From: Lolium rigidum
Taxonomy: Eukaryota > Streptophyta > Magnoliopsida > Poales > Poaceae
Direction of reading: 5' to 3'
Length of the DNA stretch: 64,000 nt
Assembly: GCF_022539505.1 (NCBI RefSeq)
Contig: NC_061509.1
Coordinates: forward strand, 212,498,254 to 212,562,253
Below, piece after piece: positions 1 through 12,124 of this stretch. Made by a program: the position numbers and the translations under genes. The notes below the pieces were generated by a model. It searched no databases, had not been told where the DNA came from, and saw only the letters and a program-made list of their open reading frames with translations. The first letter of the stretch is position 1. The number at the start of each line of letters is the position of its first letter.

Positions 1-273
1 GGTTGCTTGGCAAGCATGTACGCCGGACTGGCAACTCGTCGGCGTGGTGGGTCGGCACGAGGTCGCCGGAAGTGCAAGCCGAGACAGCGAATGGAGGGCT
101 AATGCATGTTGTACACCGACTACTTCGCCGACAATCCATTGCACGGTGAGAGTGTTTTCCGGCGTCGTTTCAGGATGAGCAGAAAGCTATTTCTGCAAAT
201 TGTGTATGCCATCCGCCAGTTTGATCCCTACTTCAGATGCAAGGCGGATTGCACTGGTTTGGTTGGATTTTCG
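1..273 (+). pseudogene. PIF/Harbinger (HARBI1-like) transposase, 5' fragment
   Basis: The plus strand encodes a basic arginine-rich stretch followed by MLYTDYFAD, then PLHGESVFRRRFRMSRKLFL and a CKADCTGLVGFS end. This is the N-terminal signature of the plant PIF/Harbinger transposase family, whose intact members carry a DDE nuclease domain further on. The fragment is dead. A TAA stop at 100-102 interrupts the conserved MEG-Y-C-MLY context, so the ATG at 106 is only the first Met after that stop, not the real start. Similarity ends at about 273, where unrelated hairpin-bearing DNA begins, and no DDE domain follows. The window starts inside the gene. Family assignment rests on recognised motifs, without a database search. 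Confidence 0.8.
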
Positions 274-376
274 TACTCTTGTTTGCCGAACTTGTTAAAT
301 TTTATGTTGAATTTGTTTGAAATATGTCAAATGGTCGAGCTTGGGGGTTTCCTGCCGGGGGGACGGCTGGAACTTC

Positions 377-446
377 GGCGCTCCCCACGCCAAATCTTCA
401 TCCAATCCGGACGAAAATTTCGCCGGATTTGGGCGTGGGGAGCGCC
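377..446. repeat. Long imperfect hairpin abutting the Harbinger fragment
   Basis: GGCGCTCCCCACGCC at 377-391 is perfectly complementary to GGCGTGGGGAGCGCC at 432-446. A second inner pair (AATCCGG / CCGGATT) lies within the loop. The structure sits in a GC-rich block of about 340-475 that ends in GATGCTCTTA and replaces the rest of the transposase. This looks like the terminal part of a foldback-like or Harbinger-type MITE inserted into the older fragment. I could not find a matching second terminus or target duplication. Confidence 0.6.
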
Positions 447-475
447 AACGAGTGGGGATGCTCTTAGGGCCAGGG

Positions 476-1764
476 GTGTCACACTTGCATCATGCCATGC
501 TCACTCCTCAGATATGCTGTGCGCGTATACTGTACGTACCGTAGCTGCACATAATCAGAGCGAGAACTAGGAGAAGGATCAAGCTTAGTTGGTAAATGTT
601 GGCATCCTAATCAGGTTTCCCAATATGCAAAGAAAACAAAAAAGATAGACGTGTTTGTGTTCTCTACTTATACGTTTTTATCTATGATAGAAACTTAGTG
701 GGGGTAAAAACTAGCACGCTTTTGATGAACGCAAGAAATTCTTGTAAATGGGTAAACTTTTGTCACAAATGTTGAACTTCAGTGCTAAATTAAATCACTA
801 AAATATTACAAAAGAAAAGTTCTTACTAAAAGTGATTCTGTTGGCGTTGGCGTGCAAACTGCTCATGAATAGAAGTGCTATTGTCAATCATCATTTAACG
901 AGAAAGTAAACTGACACATTTTGTTTTATTAAATATTTCATAAGCACAATCATCTTGATTTTATGAGTTCTTCTTCATCTTTTGCAATCGATATTATACC
1001 CCGAATCATTTTTGTGGAGGAGAAACATCTTGCTACACCACTCTATGCTTTGAGTTCCAATGAATTGGCATCACACCCATGTAACTGCATATGCGGATCC
1101 TTTTTTGACATATCATAAATTAAAACAAATTTTATTATACTAATTTTTTTACCTCTTTGTCAATGGTTACCAAACTAATACCACAAATTGCATTTTTGTG
1201 TTGCTTAATTATTTACCTCTTTGTCAAGTTAAGCGTGTGTTTTGCTGAATTTAAACCTTTTTGTAGCAAAACACTGCCAGATTTTCCATTTTTGAGTTAT
1301 TTTCCATAAATGATTTTTAAACCTAATAGCGTTATAGGAAATGAAAAATAAAAAATAACCAAATTAGATGCCTCAACATTTTATTCGGTGATAGTTGCAC
1401 AAGATATAGTGTATTTAAATATGTGTGTTGGTGTATATTAGTATCCTAAAATATCACTGTAGAATTATCTACTGCATATTGTATAGATAATGGTTTAAAT
1501 TTTCTAAGAAATGAGCTAGGCTCACTTGTTATATAACTCAGTCACCCAGCTTCAAATTCCGCAGAACACAGATTTGTGATCTTATTATCTTTTTTAAATC
1601 ACTATAGGCGTTTCCCCTACCAGATTCCTTTTAAAAAATGGTTTTATTTTTTCTATGATCTTATAATTTAGTCACCAATAAGCAAGCACACGGTTACAAC
1701 AAAAATCGGAAGGCCAACCAAAATTCCACATGAGTGTATACAAAAGGCTTCACACGATGTCAGC
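476..1764. other. Gene-free AT-rich stretch
   Basis: No coding region is supported here. The part at about 481-640 is a diverged relative of segments at about 2930-3100 and 22985-23090; all share an AGATCAAGCTTA-like core or close variant. TTTACCTCTTTGTCAA occurs twice, near 1149 and 1212. The rest is AT-rich DNA without a recognisable element. Confidence 0.6.
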
Positions 1765-1766
1765 TA

Positions 1767-2002
1767 CTACCTCCATACCGGTTTACACGGCAATTACGCA
1801 TTTCGAGAACGAAGTTTGACTATAAATTTGGTCAATAAAATATGAGAAATATGCCACAAAAATTATACCATTGGATTCATATTCAAAAGAAGTTTCCAGT
1901 AGTATAATTTTTGTGATATATATCTTTTTTTTGTTGACCAAAATAGTAATCAAAGTTTTTTCTTCAAATACGTAAGAGCCCTTTAAACCGGTATGGAGGG
2001 AG
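1767..2002. mobile_element. Stowaway-type MITE (236 bp, TA duplication)
   Basis: The element begins CTACCTCCATACCGGTTTA and ends with the complement of CTCCCTCCATACCGGTTTA, so the terminal inverted repeats match at 18 of 19 bases. It is flanked by TA on both sides (1765-1766 and 2003-2004), the target duplication of Tc1/mariner-derived Stowaway elements. The CTCCCTCC terminus is the grass Stowaway hallmark. The interior is AT-rich and non-coding. A small minus-strand open frame inside it has no coding character. Confidence 0.9.
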
Positions 2003-2219
2003 TACAAGATTATTATAAAATAAAGCTTTCCATGCTATGGAATCGGGGAAAATATGGATCCTATGGCGCCGCATTTGCTGGCGTGATCCAATGGCAAGTT
2101 TCCATGTTGCCGCGTTAGGATATGAAAGTTGCCATTCGACCGTGTCGTGAAAAATCGGACGGACTCTGGTTCATTGCCATGAGATAAGGATTGGAATGTA
2201 TATAATTTCCCAAGATGTT

Positions 2220-2827
2220 TTACTTTCTCTTGATGAAAAATCGGATGGCCTCTGGTTCGGAGCTCTGCTGGCTGTTAATGTCATGTAGCTCGTTTTCTTT
2301 CCATGGTGCTGGTGGAGAAGGTCATAAAAGCCGAGATCGGTGGAAGAGCAATGGTGGTCGGATCTTGGTGGTGAGGTGGAATTGGCTTGGAGTTTCATGA
2401 CTTCGAACAACGACTTGTATGTAGGGGCGACTGCATAGGAGAAGTTCAGAGTTCTATCTCTCAGGGCGAAAGTCCAATGTCTTGCCTGGAAATGTTCTTG
2501 TTGAAGGCATTGTTTTGAGAGGGAGAACTTTCTTCAGGGTGAAAAATCTATTATCGGACGACGACGACAGTGTTTTGGGCACTGTTTCCTTCTTAGAGGT
2601 GTCGCTTATGGAGAAGCTGATCTTCTGGTGTTGTCTTGGTGGTGTCAGCGTCGTTGTTTCAAGTTTTCGATCTCTATATCAGGACTTTTGTTTTTTTTTT
2701 TTGTTTTTTTTCTCTTTTTTTTTTAGCTATGTGCATCTTTTATGCTATTAGGATGATGTTGTTGCAGAGAATAAATGTAATTGATATCTCCGCGATATTA
2801 ATATATACTATTTATCGAAAAAAATGT
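2220..2827 (+). mobile_element. LINE 3' end (3' untranslated region and tail)
   Basis: The segment closes with a T-rich tract, then GCTATGTGCATC, TTGTTGCAGAG, AATGTAATTGATATCTC, an ATTAATATATACT stretch and TTTATCGAAAAAAA. This matches the 3' end of grass L1-type LINEs and resembles the end of the LINE at 22600-22793 in this window. No reverse transcriptase frame precedes it, so it is a short 5'-truncated copy; its left boundary is uncertain. The repeat TGAAAAATCGGA(C/T)GG, near 2148 and 2234, may reflect its insertion. Confidence 0.65.
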
Positions 2828-3103
2828 AAGCGGAATTGGTTCATGCCATGCTCACCGTGCTCCTAATGTTATAGGGCTGGCTAGTATCCAAAAATTGGCA
2901 ATTAGTCGATCGCCACCTAGGTTGTCATGCATCATGCCTTTCATGCTCACTGTTCAAATATGCTGTGCAGGTAACATGGGAATTGGACATGGCTCATAAT
3001 CAAGCAGGCATGCATGCATATTTTCCTATACAAATGAAAACTAAGAGGAAGATCAAGCTTAGCTGGTAACACGTATTTGTGTTCTCCGTGTATAAAAAAG
3101 CTT
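2828..3103. other. Spacer between two LINE copies
   Basis: No gene is seen. About 2930-3100 is one of three diverged direct-repeat relatives (others at about 481-640 and 22985-23090). AAAAAAGCTT at 3094-3103 is the left target duplication of the LINE that follows; its partner is at 22794-22803. Confidence 0.6.
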
Positions 3104-3544
3104 AGTTGATGGTCAAATTGGAGGTGTAGTCCCCCACTTAGTTGATGGCATCCATTTTTCAGTACGCTGATGACACAATTCTATTTATGGATCATGACTT
3201 GGAAAAGGCACGTAACCTGAAATTAATTCTTTCAGCATTCGAGCAGTTGTCCAGTCTTAAGATTAATTTTCGAATTTTTTTTGTTTCGGTGAAGCCGTCG
3301 ATGAAGCCAACTCATATGCTGGTTGTGGGATGGTTGTTTTCCAATTAGCTACCTGGGTATTCCAATACACTATCGGAGACTCACTTTGGCTGAATGGAAA
3401 ATTATTGAAGAAAGACTTCAAAAACATCTTACTAGTTGGAAAGGAAAATTACTATTCCTTGGTGCAAGATTAGTTCTCATTAATTCAGTACTCACGAATA
3501 TGGTACTGTATATGATTTCTTTCTCGCAGTTACCGAAAGGAGTC
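3104..3544 (+). pseudogene. L1-type LINE reverse transcriptase, left fragment
   Basis: The translation shows the reverse transcriptase catalytic box QYADDTILFMDHDLEKA, then a KINF segment and SYLGIPIHYRRLTLAEWK, typical of plant L1-type ORF2 proteins that copy LINE RNA at the target site. The copy is 5'-truncated just upstream of the catalytic box and broken by frameshifts: one between VPHLVDG and QYADD at about 3150, another near 3270-3335. It stops at the PKGV codons because LTR element A inserted here (GAGTC at 3540-3544). The frame resumes at 21433 after A. LINE ORF2 is normally over 1,000 residues, so only the C-terminal part is present. Confidence 0.88.
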
Positions 3545-5025
3545 TGATGTCTATGGGTGCTTCTATTCTTGTAGACAGTGTTGGGCCTCCAAGAGCAGAG
3601 GTTTGTAGAACAGCAGCAAGTTTCTCTTAAGTGGATCACCCAAGGTTTATCGAACTCAGGGAGGAAGAGGTCAAAGATATCCCTCTCAAGCAACCCCTGC
3701 AATCACGATACAAGAAGTCTCTTGTGTCCCCAACACACCTAATACACTTGTCAGATGTATAGGTGCACTAGTTCGGCGAAGAGATAGTGAAATACAAGTA
3801 ATATGGATGTATATGAGTGGTAATAGCAATATGAATAAAATATGGCAGCGAGTAAACATGCAACGGAACAGTAAACAAACGGAGTTTCGATGCTTAGAAG
3901 CAAGGCCTAGGGATCATACTTTCACTAGTGGACACTCTCAACTTTGATCACATAATAAAACCACTCTACACTCTCTTGTTGGATGATGAACACCACTAAT
4001 TGCGTAGGGCTACAAGAGCACCTCAATGCCGGAGTTAACAAGCTCCACAACATTCGATGTTCATATTTAAATAACCTTAGAGTGCATGATAGATCATTGC
4101 AATTACACCAAGTACTAACATAGCATGCACACTCGTCACCATCACACTATGAAGGAGGAATAAATCACATCAATACTATCATAGCAATAATTAACTTCAT
4201 AATCTACAAGAGATTACAATCATAACCTACGCCAAGTACTACATGATGCACACACTGTCACCATTACACCATGGAGGAGGAATAGAGTACTTTAATAACA
4301 TCACTAGAGTAACACATAGATGAATAGTGATACAAAACTCATATGAATCTCAATCATGTAAGGCAGCTCATGAGATCATTGTATTGAAGTACATAGAAGA
4401 GAGATTAACCACATAGCTACCGGTACAGCCCTTAGCCTCGATGGAGAACTACTCCCTCCTCATGGGAGACAAGCAGCGTTGATGAAGATGGCGGTGGTGT
4501 CGATGGAGATGCCTTCCGGGGCACTTCCCCGTCCCGGCGGCGTGCCGGAACAGAGACTCCTGTCCCCCGAATCTTGGCTTCGCGATGGCGGCGGCTCTGG
4601 AAGGTTTCTCGTACCGTGGCTTTTTCGTATCGAAGATTTAGGTCAGGGACCTTTAAATAGGCGAAGAGGCGGAGTCGGAAGGCTGACGGGGGCGCCACAC
4701 AATAGGGGGCGCGCCCCCCCTTGGGCCGCGCCGCCCTGGCGTCTGGTGGCCCTGTGGCCCTCCTCTGGTGGCTCTCGGGTGTTATGGAAGCTTCGTGGAA
4801 TTCTAAGATGATGGGCGTTGATTTCGTCCGATTCCGAGAATATTTCCTTACTAGGATTTCTGAAACCAAAACAGCAGAAAACAACAACTGGCCCTTCGGC
4901 ATCTCGTGAATAGGTTAGTTCCGGAAAACGCATAATAATGACATATAATGTGTATAAAACATGTGAGTATCATCATAAAAGTAGCATGGAACATAAGAAA
5001 TTATAGATACGTTTGAGACGTATCA
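3545..5025 (-). repeat. 3' LTR of element A (1,481 bp)
   Basis: On the minus strand this LTR starts TGATACGTCTCAAACGTATC (5025 downward) and ends GACATCA at 3545. The region at about 4510-5025 is nearly identical to 20918-21432, and about 3545-3953 matches 7707-8112, which defines it as an LTR. Several open frames at 4432-4933 fall in its GC-rich part and have no coding value. Internal polypurine-type sequence (AAGCTTGGGGATGCT on the minus strand) adjoins at 5026. Confidence 0.85.
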
Positions 5026-7706
5026 AGCATCCCCAAGCTTAGTTCCTACTCGCCCTCGAGTAGGTAAACGATAACAAGGATAATTTCTGAAGTGACATGC
5101 TATCATAATCTTGATCATACTATTATAAAACATATGTAATGAATGCAGCGATTCGAAGCAATGGTAAAGACAATGAGTAAACAACTGAACCATATAACAA
5201 AGACTTTTCATGAATAATACTTTCAAGACAGGCATCAATAAGACTTGCATAAGAGTTACTCATAAAGCAATAGATTCAAAGTAAAAGCATTGAAGCAACA
5301 CAAAGGAAGATATAAGTTTCAGCAGTTGCTTTCAACTTCAACATATTTATCTCATGGATAATTGTCAACACAAAATAATATAACAAGTGCAATAGGTAAA
5401 CATGTAAGAATCAATGCACACAGTTGACACAAGTGTTTGCTTCTGAGATAGAAAGAAGTAGGCAAACTGACTCAACAATAAAGTAGAAGATATACCCTTA
5501 GCAGAGGGAAGCATGGATTACTATTTTTGTGCTAGAGCTTTTCATTTTGAAAACAAGAAACAATTTTGTCAACGGTAGTAATAAATCATATGTGTTATGC
5601 ATAATACATCTTATAAGTTGCAAGCCTCATGCATAGATTACCAATAGTGCTCGCACCTTGTCCTAATTAGCTTGGATTAACATGGATTATCATTGCATAG
5701 CATATGTTTCAACCAAGTGTCACAAAGGGGTACCTCTATGCCGCCTGTACAAAGGTCTAAGGAGAAAGCTCGCATTGGATTTCTCGCTCTTTATTATTCT
5801 CAACTTAGACATCCATACCGGGACAACATAGACAACAGATAATGGACTCCTCTTTAATGCATAAGCATTCAACAACAGATAATATTCTCATTAGAGATTG
5901 AGGATTAGTGTCCAAACTGAAACTTCCACCATGATTCATGGTTTTAGTTAGCGGCCCAATGTTCTTCTCTAACAATATGCATACTCAAACCATTTGATCA
6001 TGAAAATCACCCTTACTTCAGACAAGACGAACATGCATAGCAACTCACATGATATTCAACAAAGGTGTAAAAGTCGATGGCGTCCCCAGAAACATGGTTA
6101 CCGCTCAACAAGCAACTTATAAGAAATAAGACACATAAGTACATATTCTTCACCACAATAGTTTTTAGGCTATTTTTCCCATGAGCTATATATTGCAAAG
6201 ACACAGGAATAGAATTTTTAAAGGTAGCATTCAAGTAATTTACTTTGGAATGGCAGAGAAATACCATGTGGTAGGTAGGTACGGTGGACACAATTGGCAT
6301 GGTTATTGGCTCAAGGATTTGGATGCATGAGAAGAATTCCTCTCAATACAAGGCTAGGCTAGCAAGGTTGTTTGAAGCAAACTCAAGTATATAAAACGGT
6401 GCAGCAAAGCTTACATATGAACATATTGCAAACATTATAAGACTTTACATCGTCTCCTTGTTGTTCAAACACCTTAACCAGAAAATATCTAGACTCTAGA
6501 GATCAATCATGCAAACCAAATTTTAACAAGCTCTATGTAGTTCTTCACTAATGGGTACAAGGTACATGATGCAAGAGCTTAAACATGATCTATATGAGCA
6601 CAACAATTGCCAAGTATCACATTATTCAAGACATTATACCATTTACCACATGCGGCATTTTCCGTCTCCAACCATATAGCAATGAATGAAATAGTTCAAC
6701 TTTCGCAATGAACATTAAAGATAAAGCTAAGAACACATGTGTTCATATGCAACAGCGGAGCGTGTCGCTCTCCCACGCAAGCATGAATTTATTCAGAGAA
6801 TGAAAATAACAAAACGAAAATAAAAGCACACAGACGCTCCAAGTAAAGCACATAAGATGTGACCGAATAAAAATATAGTTTCAAGAGAAGAAACCTGATA
6901 AGTTGTCGATGAAGAAGGGGATGCCTTGGGCATCCCCAAGCTTAGATGCTTGAGTCTTCTTGAAATATGCAGGGATGAACCACGGGGGCATCCCCAAGCT
7001 TAGACTTTTCACTCTTCTTGATCATATTGTATCATCCTCCTCTCTTGACCCTTGAAAACTTCCTCCACACCAAACTCGAAACAAACTCATTAGAGGGTTT
7101 AGTACTCAAAAAACTTTAATCCACTTTAGCCCTGTATTGACACATTGCAAGTACTCAATAAAACATTAGCTACGGCTCTCCACGTCTAGAAAGCCTCACT
7201 TAAAGTCCACAAGAGACAATGTAAAAAACAGAGACAGAATCTGTCAAAACAGAACAGCCAGTAAACACGAATTTTTAAGAGGTACTTCCGTTTCTCAAAT
7301 CAGAAAACTCAAAACTAATGAAAGTTGCGTACATATCTGAGGATCACTCACGTAAATTGGCAGATTTTTCTGAGTTACCTACAGATAATCATACCCAGAT
7401 TCGTGACAGCAAGAAATCTGTTTCTGCGCAGAAATCCAAATCTAGCATCAATCTTCTATTAGAGACTTTACTTGGCACAACATTGCAATAAAATAAATAT
7501 AAGGAGAGGTTGCTACAGTAGTAACAACTTCCAAGACACAACAAAACAATAGCAAAATAAAGACATGGGTTATCTCCCAAGAAGTGATTTCTTTATAGCC
7601 ATTAAGATGGGCTCAGCAATTTTAATGATGCACTCGCAAGAAACAAGAGTTGAAGCAAAAGAGAGCATCAAAAAGCAAGTATGAAGCAAATGTAAGCCTA
7701 ACCCAC
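5026..7706 (-). other. Non-coding internal region of element A
   Basis: The region aligns by eye with the non-coding 3' interior of E (55671-58259), B (16728-19318) and I (48602-49578), including the CTTGGGGATGCC motif near 6930-7000 and the GGGAGATAACCCATG segment near 7563-7580. No gag is present, and the usual primer-binding site is not visible next to the 5' LTR, so the 5' part of the interior has been deleted. Open frames here are short and not conserved. Confidence 0.75.
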
Positions 7707-8112
7707 TGATGTCTACGGGTGCTTCTATTCTTGTAGACAGTGTTGGGCCTCCAAGAGCAGAGGTTTGTAGAACAGCAGCAAGTTTCCCTTAAGTGGATCA
7801 CCCAAGGTTTATCGATCTCAGGGAGGAAGAGGTCAAAGATATCCCTCTCATGCAACCCTCGCAACCACAAAGCAAGAAGTCTCTTGTGTCCCCAACACAC
7901 CTAAGAGGTGCACTAGTTCGGCGAAGAGATAGTGAAATACGGGTGGTATGAATAAGCAGTAGCAACGGCACCTGAAAAGTGCTTTGCCCAGGACAAGAAA
8001 CAAGCAAGAGTAACGCATAGAAACAAGAAACAAGCAGCGATAGCAGTATTTAGGAACAAGGCCTAGGGATTACACTTTCACTAGTGGACACTCTCAACAT
8101 TGATCACATAAC
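7707..8112 (-). repeat. 5' LTR of element A, internal-side piece
   Basis: This piece matches the 3' LTR of A from 3545 to about 3953, starting TGATGTCTACGGGTGC on the plus strand. It stops at 8112 where element C begins with TGTTATCACC. The LTR outer end appears at 20918-21432. Confidence 0.8.
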
Positions 8113-8327
8113 TGTTATCACCAGAATTTAACCGAGTCAGAGGTGGGCCGCAATCAAGATGGGCTTAAAGAAATATACATGGAGGAATACGTGGATCGGC
8201 CTTTTATACCAAGTTGGGCTTAATTGCCCGTGTATCTGTAATATATTAGATCGTATCTTAAAGTTAGGAGTTAGAGTTTTACCCGTGCACGGTTAGGTGC
8301 ACGCCTAAATTAGAAAGTCCGCTGGAC

Positions 8328-8335
8328 TATAAATA
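8328..8335 (+). promoter_or_regulatory. TATA box of the C LTR promoter
   Basis: TATAAATA lies in an AT-poor context and is conserved at 14178-14185 in the 3' LTR. It is followed by a leader rich in CAACAACAA and CCAAAACAAACC, as expected downstream of an RNA polymerase II start. The start site itself cannot be placed exactly. Confidence 0.6.
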
Positions 8336-8432
8336 TGTATCTAGGGTTTATGGAATAAACAACAACTCACGTTCAACCCAAAACAAACCAATCTCGGCGC
8401 ATCGCCAACTCCTTCGTCTCGAGGGTTTCTAT

Positions 8433-8650
8433 CAGGTAAGCGACATGCCGCCTAGATCGCATCTTGCGATCTAGGCAAGACAAGCCCCACGTTGTTCATG
8501 CGTTGCTCGTCTCGAAGCGCTTTTGATGGCGAGCAACGTAGTTATCATAGATGTGTTAGGGTTAGCATTGTTCTTCGTTTAAGCATGCTTACGTAGTGCA
8601 ACCCTTGCACATCTAGCCGCCCTCACACCTATCTCAGGTGTGGGGGCGGC
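8433..8650 (+). promoter_or_regulatory. Leader splice donor followed by three stem-loops
   Basis: CAGGTAAG at 8433-8440 matches the plant splice-donor consensus. Stem 1 pairs 8450-8461 with 8465-8476 around a TCT loop. Stem 2 pairs 8501-8509 with 8530-8538. Stem 3 pairs 8616-8630 with 8636-8650, a 15-bp stem with one G-U pair. In the 3' LTR, stem 1 is a perfect 16 bp (14297-14312 with 14316-14331), and the two changes in stem 3 preserve pairing as G-U. The role is unknown; packaging, dimerisation or translation control are possibilities. Confidence 0.6.
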
Positions 8651-9351
8651 ACCCCGCTTGATCATTATTTTAGTAGATCTGATCCGTTACGATTGCTCCT
8701 TGTTCTACAAGGATTAGTTTAATATCTGCAATAGTTAGGCCTTACAAAGGGGGGGAGGATCCAGTGGCACGTAGGGTGGCGTTCGCAAGTCCTAAACGGG
8801 ATGTTCCGAGGATCAACTTCATGTTGGTTTTTAGGCCTTGTTTAGGATCGGCTTACGAGCACCGTGCGTGGCCGCGAGGCCCAACCTGGAGTAGGATGAT
8901 CCGATTATGTGGTGAAAACCCTAAATCGTCGTAGATCTCATTAGCTTTATCTTGATCAAGCAGGACCACCAAGTATTCGTGCACCCCGTACGAATCATGG
9001 GTGGATCGGCTCTTTGAGCCGATTCACAGGATAACCTGAGAGCCGATCGAGGCTCGTATTTAATGTTTACATGTATGCCCTGCAGGAAACTAAGCGAGGC
9101 ATCCCCATCACCTTCCCGACCAGGTATAGGTCAGGTGGCACGCTCCTGCACTTCGCATCGCCGCGTGTGACCGAGAAGAGCATTGCGGGCCGTCGCTCGG
9201 AGGGGTCTCAGCCAGCCGCAGCTCTAGGCTCTTCCCGGCTCTACGGTGTTGACAAGGCCGCTGCCCGCCGGTGGGTTTTGGCAGATCAACACATTCTGCA
9301 CGCCCGGTGGGACAAACGTCTACATCAACCACATCGCCATCTACATCCGAG

Positions 9352-12123
9352 ATGGCGGACGGCACGCCAGTCACCTACGAGGAGCTGCCCGACGAGCTCA
9401 AGAAGCAATACAACGAGATCAAGGCCACCCTCGAAGCCGACCTCATCGGCTCTTTTCGGAGAACCCGTTCCCATGGCATCGGATGGAAGGGATTCTCACC
9501 GCAAGGGCACTCGATGGGATAGACCTCTCGCCCCGTCGGAGGAACGCACCAGGGGACTGCGGCGGAGATCAACTACTCTGGTGGCTCACTCGCTACATCG
9601 CCACTCGAAAACTTGGTCAACGTGTTGGAGCGTGTCGCTCGCGCGTAATCCAGGAGATCATGAGCCACCGGTACTCGCCGTCAGGACCAGCTCTCGGGAC
9701 TCATCAAGGAGAGTTGCCATTCCGGTCCCGTCCACCGCTGCCATATGCGTTGGCAGCACACTGCCGAAGTGCCGACTACACCGGCATTCGTCGTCTACAA
9801 GATTGGTGGTGACCCTAGTGACTACCAGTTCTTGACTGGAGGCGCCTAAGGAGATCCCTCACGGATACGCGTGCACGTATGTGCCGGATTGTGGTAACCG
9901 GGCACTCACAAACCAGGCCACAACATCGGGGACTCCGGCGAAGACAGGAGGAACGTCGGCGAACGGAGCTGAGCAGCGTGGCTAACTAAGTACGCCACAC
10001 CGACGAAACTCCCGAGCCCAGCTCCTGCAGTTGGCTCGGAGCCGGAAAAGCAAACATGGCAGGCCAAGTACGCCACCCCGGCGAATCTTCGGAGTGCAAC
10101 TCCTACAGCCAAAGACACAGTGGATCAGATCGGTACCATACTGAGAGACCAGTTCGGCATGGTGCCGAAAAGAAGGGCAGTCGGCTATTCCAAGCCGTAC
10201 CCCGACGATTACGAGATGATCCCGCTGCCACCTAAATATCGGCTCCCCGACTTCTCCAAATTCAGTGGATCAGATGGCTCCAGCTCCATCGAGCACGTCG
10301 GCCGATATTTGGCTCAATTGGGACCGGCTTCGGTGTCGGATCAGCTACGCGTGAGGCTCTTTTCACAGTCCCTCACGGGATCGGCTTTGGATGGTACACC
10401 TCTTTGCCAAAGCAAACTCCATCCGAGTCTTGGAAGCAATTGGAAGAACAATTCCATATGCAATACCATTCGAAGCTTCCGAGTCTGGCATTGCCGATCT
10501 AGCACAACTACGTCAGAAGCGCGGAGAAACGGTGACAGAGTACATCCAGCGCTTCAGGAATCTCAGGAACCGATGTTATTCGGTTCGTATAACCGAAAAG
10601 GAAGCGATCGAGTTGGCGAGTAGCAGGCCTTGCAACACAGCTCAAGGACATGGCCTCCCAAGCAGATTATCCCTCGCCGGCGCACATGGTTCGAAACTAT
10701 CGGCATATGAACAGCGCCACCCCGACCTGTACCAAGACAAGTTCAAGCGTGCAGTAGTTATGGTCGATACAGAGGAAGATGAAGTGCTTGCGGGAGACCA
10801 AGAAGTAGCAGTGGCTGAGTGGACTCGGGGAGGAACCCCCGTGGCCTGCAAATGGGTAAAGCCACCAGGGCCGCCCAGGGGATTTGATTTTGACGTGACC
10901 AAGACTGAACAAATCTTCGACCTCCTGCTCAAGGAGAAACAGATTGACGATTCCCGAAGGTCTCAAGTTCCCCACGGCGAAAGAGCTAAACGGAAAGCCG
11001 TACCGCAAATTCCACAACTCGCTCTCCCATGCCACCAACGACCGCCGGGTGTGGCGTCAGCACATCCAAGCGGCGATAGAGAAGGGGCGGCTAATTTTCA
11101 ACCGAGTACGCCATGAAGGTCGACACCCAACCCTTCCCCGCCGTTAACATGGTGGAAGTCACCTACCCCGAGGGTTGCCAGCCGGGTCCCTCGTTCCAGC
11201 ATCAACATGGTAGGACCTGGAAACCACTCTGGCAAAGATGGAGATGAGGGCAGCTGCTCTCATAGCAAGGATACAGAGGAGGCCGCTCCACGCGATCGGC
11301 TCCGTCATGATGGCAAGCGCTATGTCACAGAGGGAGAGGTGAAGAATATAAGATATCAGCGACCCCTCTCTGATCACCTCCTCAACAAATATGTGAGTCA
11401 GTATGACCAACGCCGACGGTCCAATTATGATGATAGAGGAGATCGTCTGGCTAGGGAAGCCAGAAGACATCGTCGGCAGAATCGCGATGAGGAGGAGCAC
11501 GAGCGCTGTGCCACGGAAGCATCAAGGGAGCAAGATGACAACGCCGGACATCGGGACTGCCCTTCTTCGGACATTGCTGGGATTCGGGAATGAGCCGATT
11601 GCCCACAATCGGCAATTGCCTGTGAATGCAACAAGAAGAAGAAGGAGGCAGCCAACGTGTCTGTGTTCGAGCGCCTAGGGCCTCTCCCGCCACAAAGCAA
11701 ACGCGCTGAGTCACCTCGTTGGGCAGATCTTGAGGATTCGGAAGACGAGGGAGAAGTGGAAGAAGACAGGTATCACCGGCCAAGGTGGTGCCCAGACGGA
11801 CTCAGCCGTTCCCAAAAGCGCAGGGTTCAGCGATTGCGCGGCCTGGAGGAAGCCGAAAGGTTGTACCCGCATACGCTAAGGAAGGCACGACCTGATCTGG
11901 CTGCAAAGGTTCAGCGAACCCTGGATGAAGAGGGTCGTCCACGGAAAATGGAGTGGCGCCTCAAACAGAGGAAAGCCGATGATGAGACATCGGCTGGCAC
12001 AAACATGGTACTCGTCTTGCCGACGAGCGTAGCGCTCCACGACTCTACGGAGCACTCAAGGTGGACGACAAGCAAGCGCATCAAGTCAGAGGTTGGGTTG
12101 GTTTCATCCAGCTCGACCAAGTA
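9352..12123 (+). pseudogene. Gypsy gag polyprotein, frameshifted (element C)
   Basis: The plus strand encodes a Gypsy-type capsid precursor in pieces. Translation would begin at the ATG at 9352 (MADGTPVTYEELPDELKKQY). A capsid core follows at about 10120-10620 (KYRLPDFSKFSGSDG..., then LAQLRQKRGETVTEYIQRFR in another frame), matching the retrotransposon gag domain. Later comes a DCPFF/HCW...C zinc-binding-like segment near 11560-11630 and a charged C-terminus with RYHRPRWCPDGLSRSQKRR near 11770-11820. At least four frame changes and a stop near 9520 make it non-functional. Protease, reverse transcriptase and integrase are absent, so any movement would need an autonomous partner. The many overlapping open frames here are shadows of this decayed gene. 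Confidence 0.8.
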
Positions 12124-12124
12124 G

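Larger units (their letters stand above)
8113..9291 (+). repeat. 5' LTR of element C (1,179 bp)
   Basis: Pairs with the 3' LTR at 13965-15140 and differs from it by scattered substitutions and small indels. It contains a TATA box at 8328-8335, an unstructured A/C-rich leader, a consensus splice donor at 8433-8440 and three strong stem-loops. It ends GGCAGATCAACA; the other LTR reads GGCAGTCAACA. Confidence 0.88.

Noticed and set aside
1783..2007. 74-codon minus-strand frame
   Set aside because: Entirely inside a Stowaway MITE with defined ends.
4432..4933. Frames up to 156 codons on both strands
   Set aside because: Inside the A 3' LTR; the same GC-rich part in the other A LTR gives different, shorter frames.
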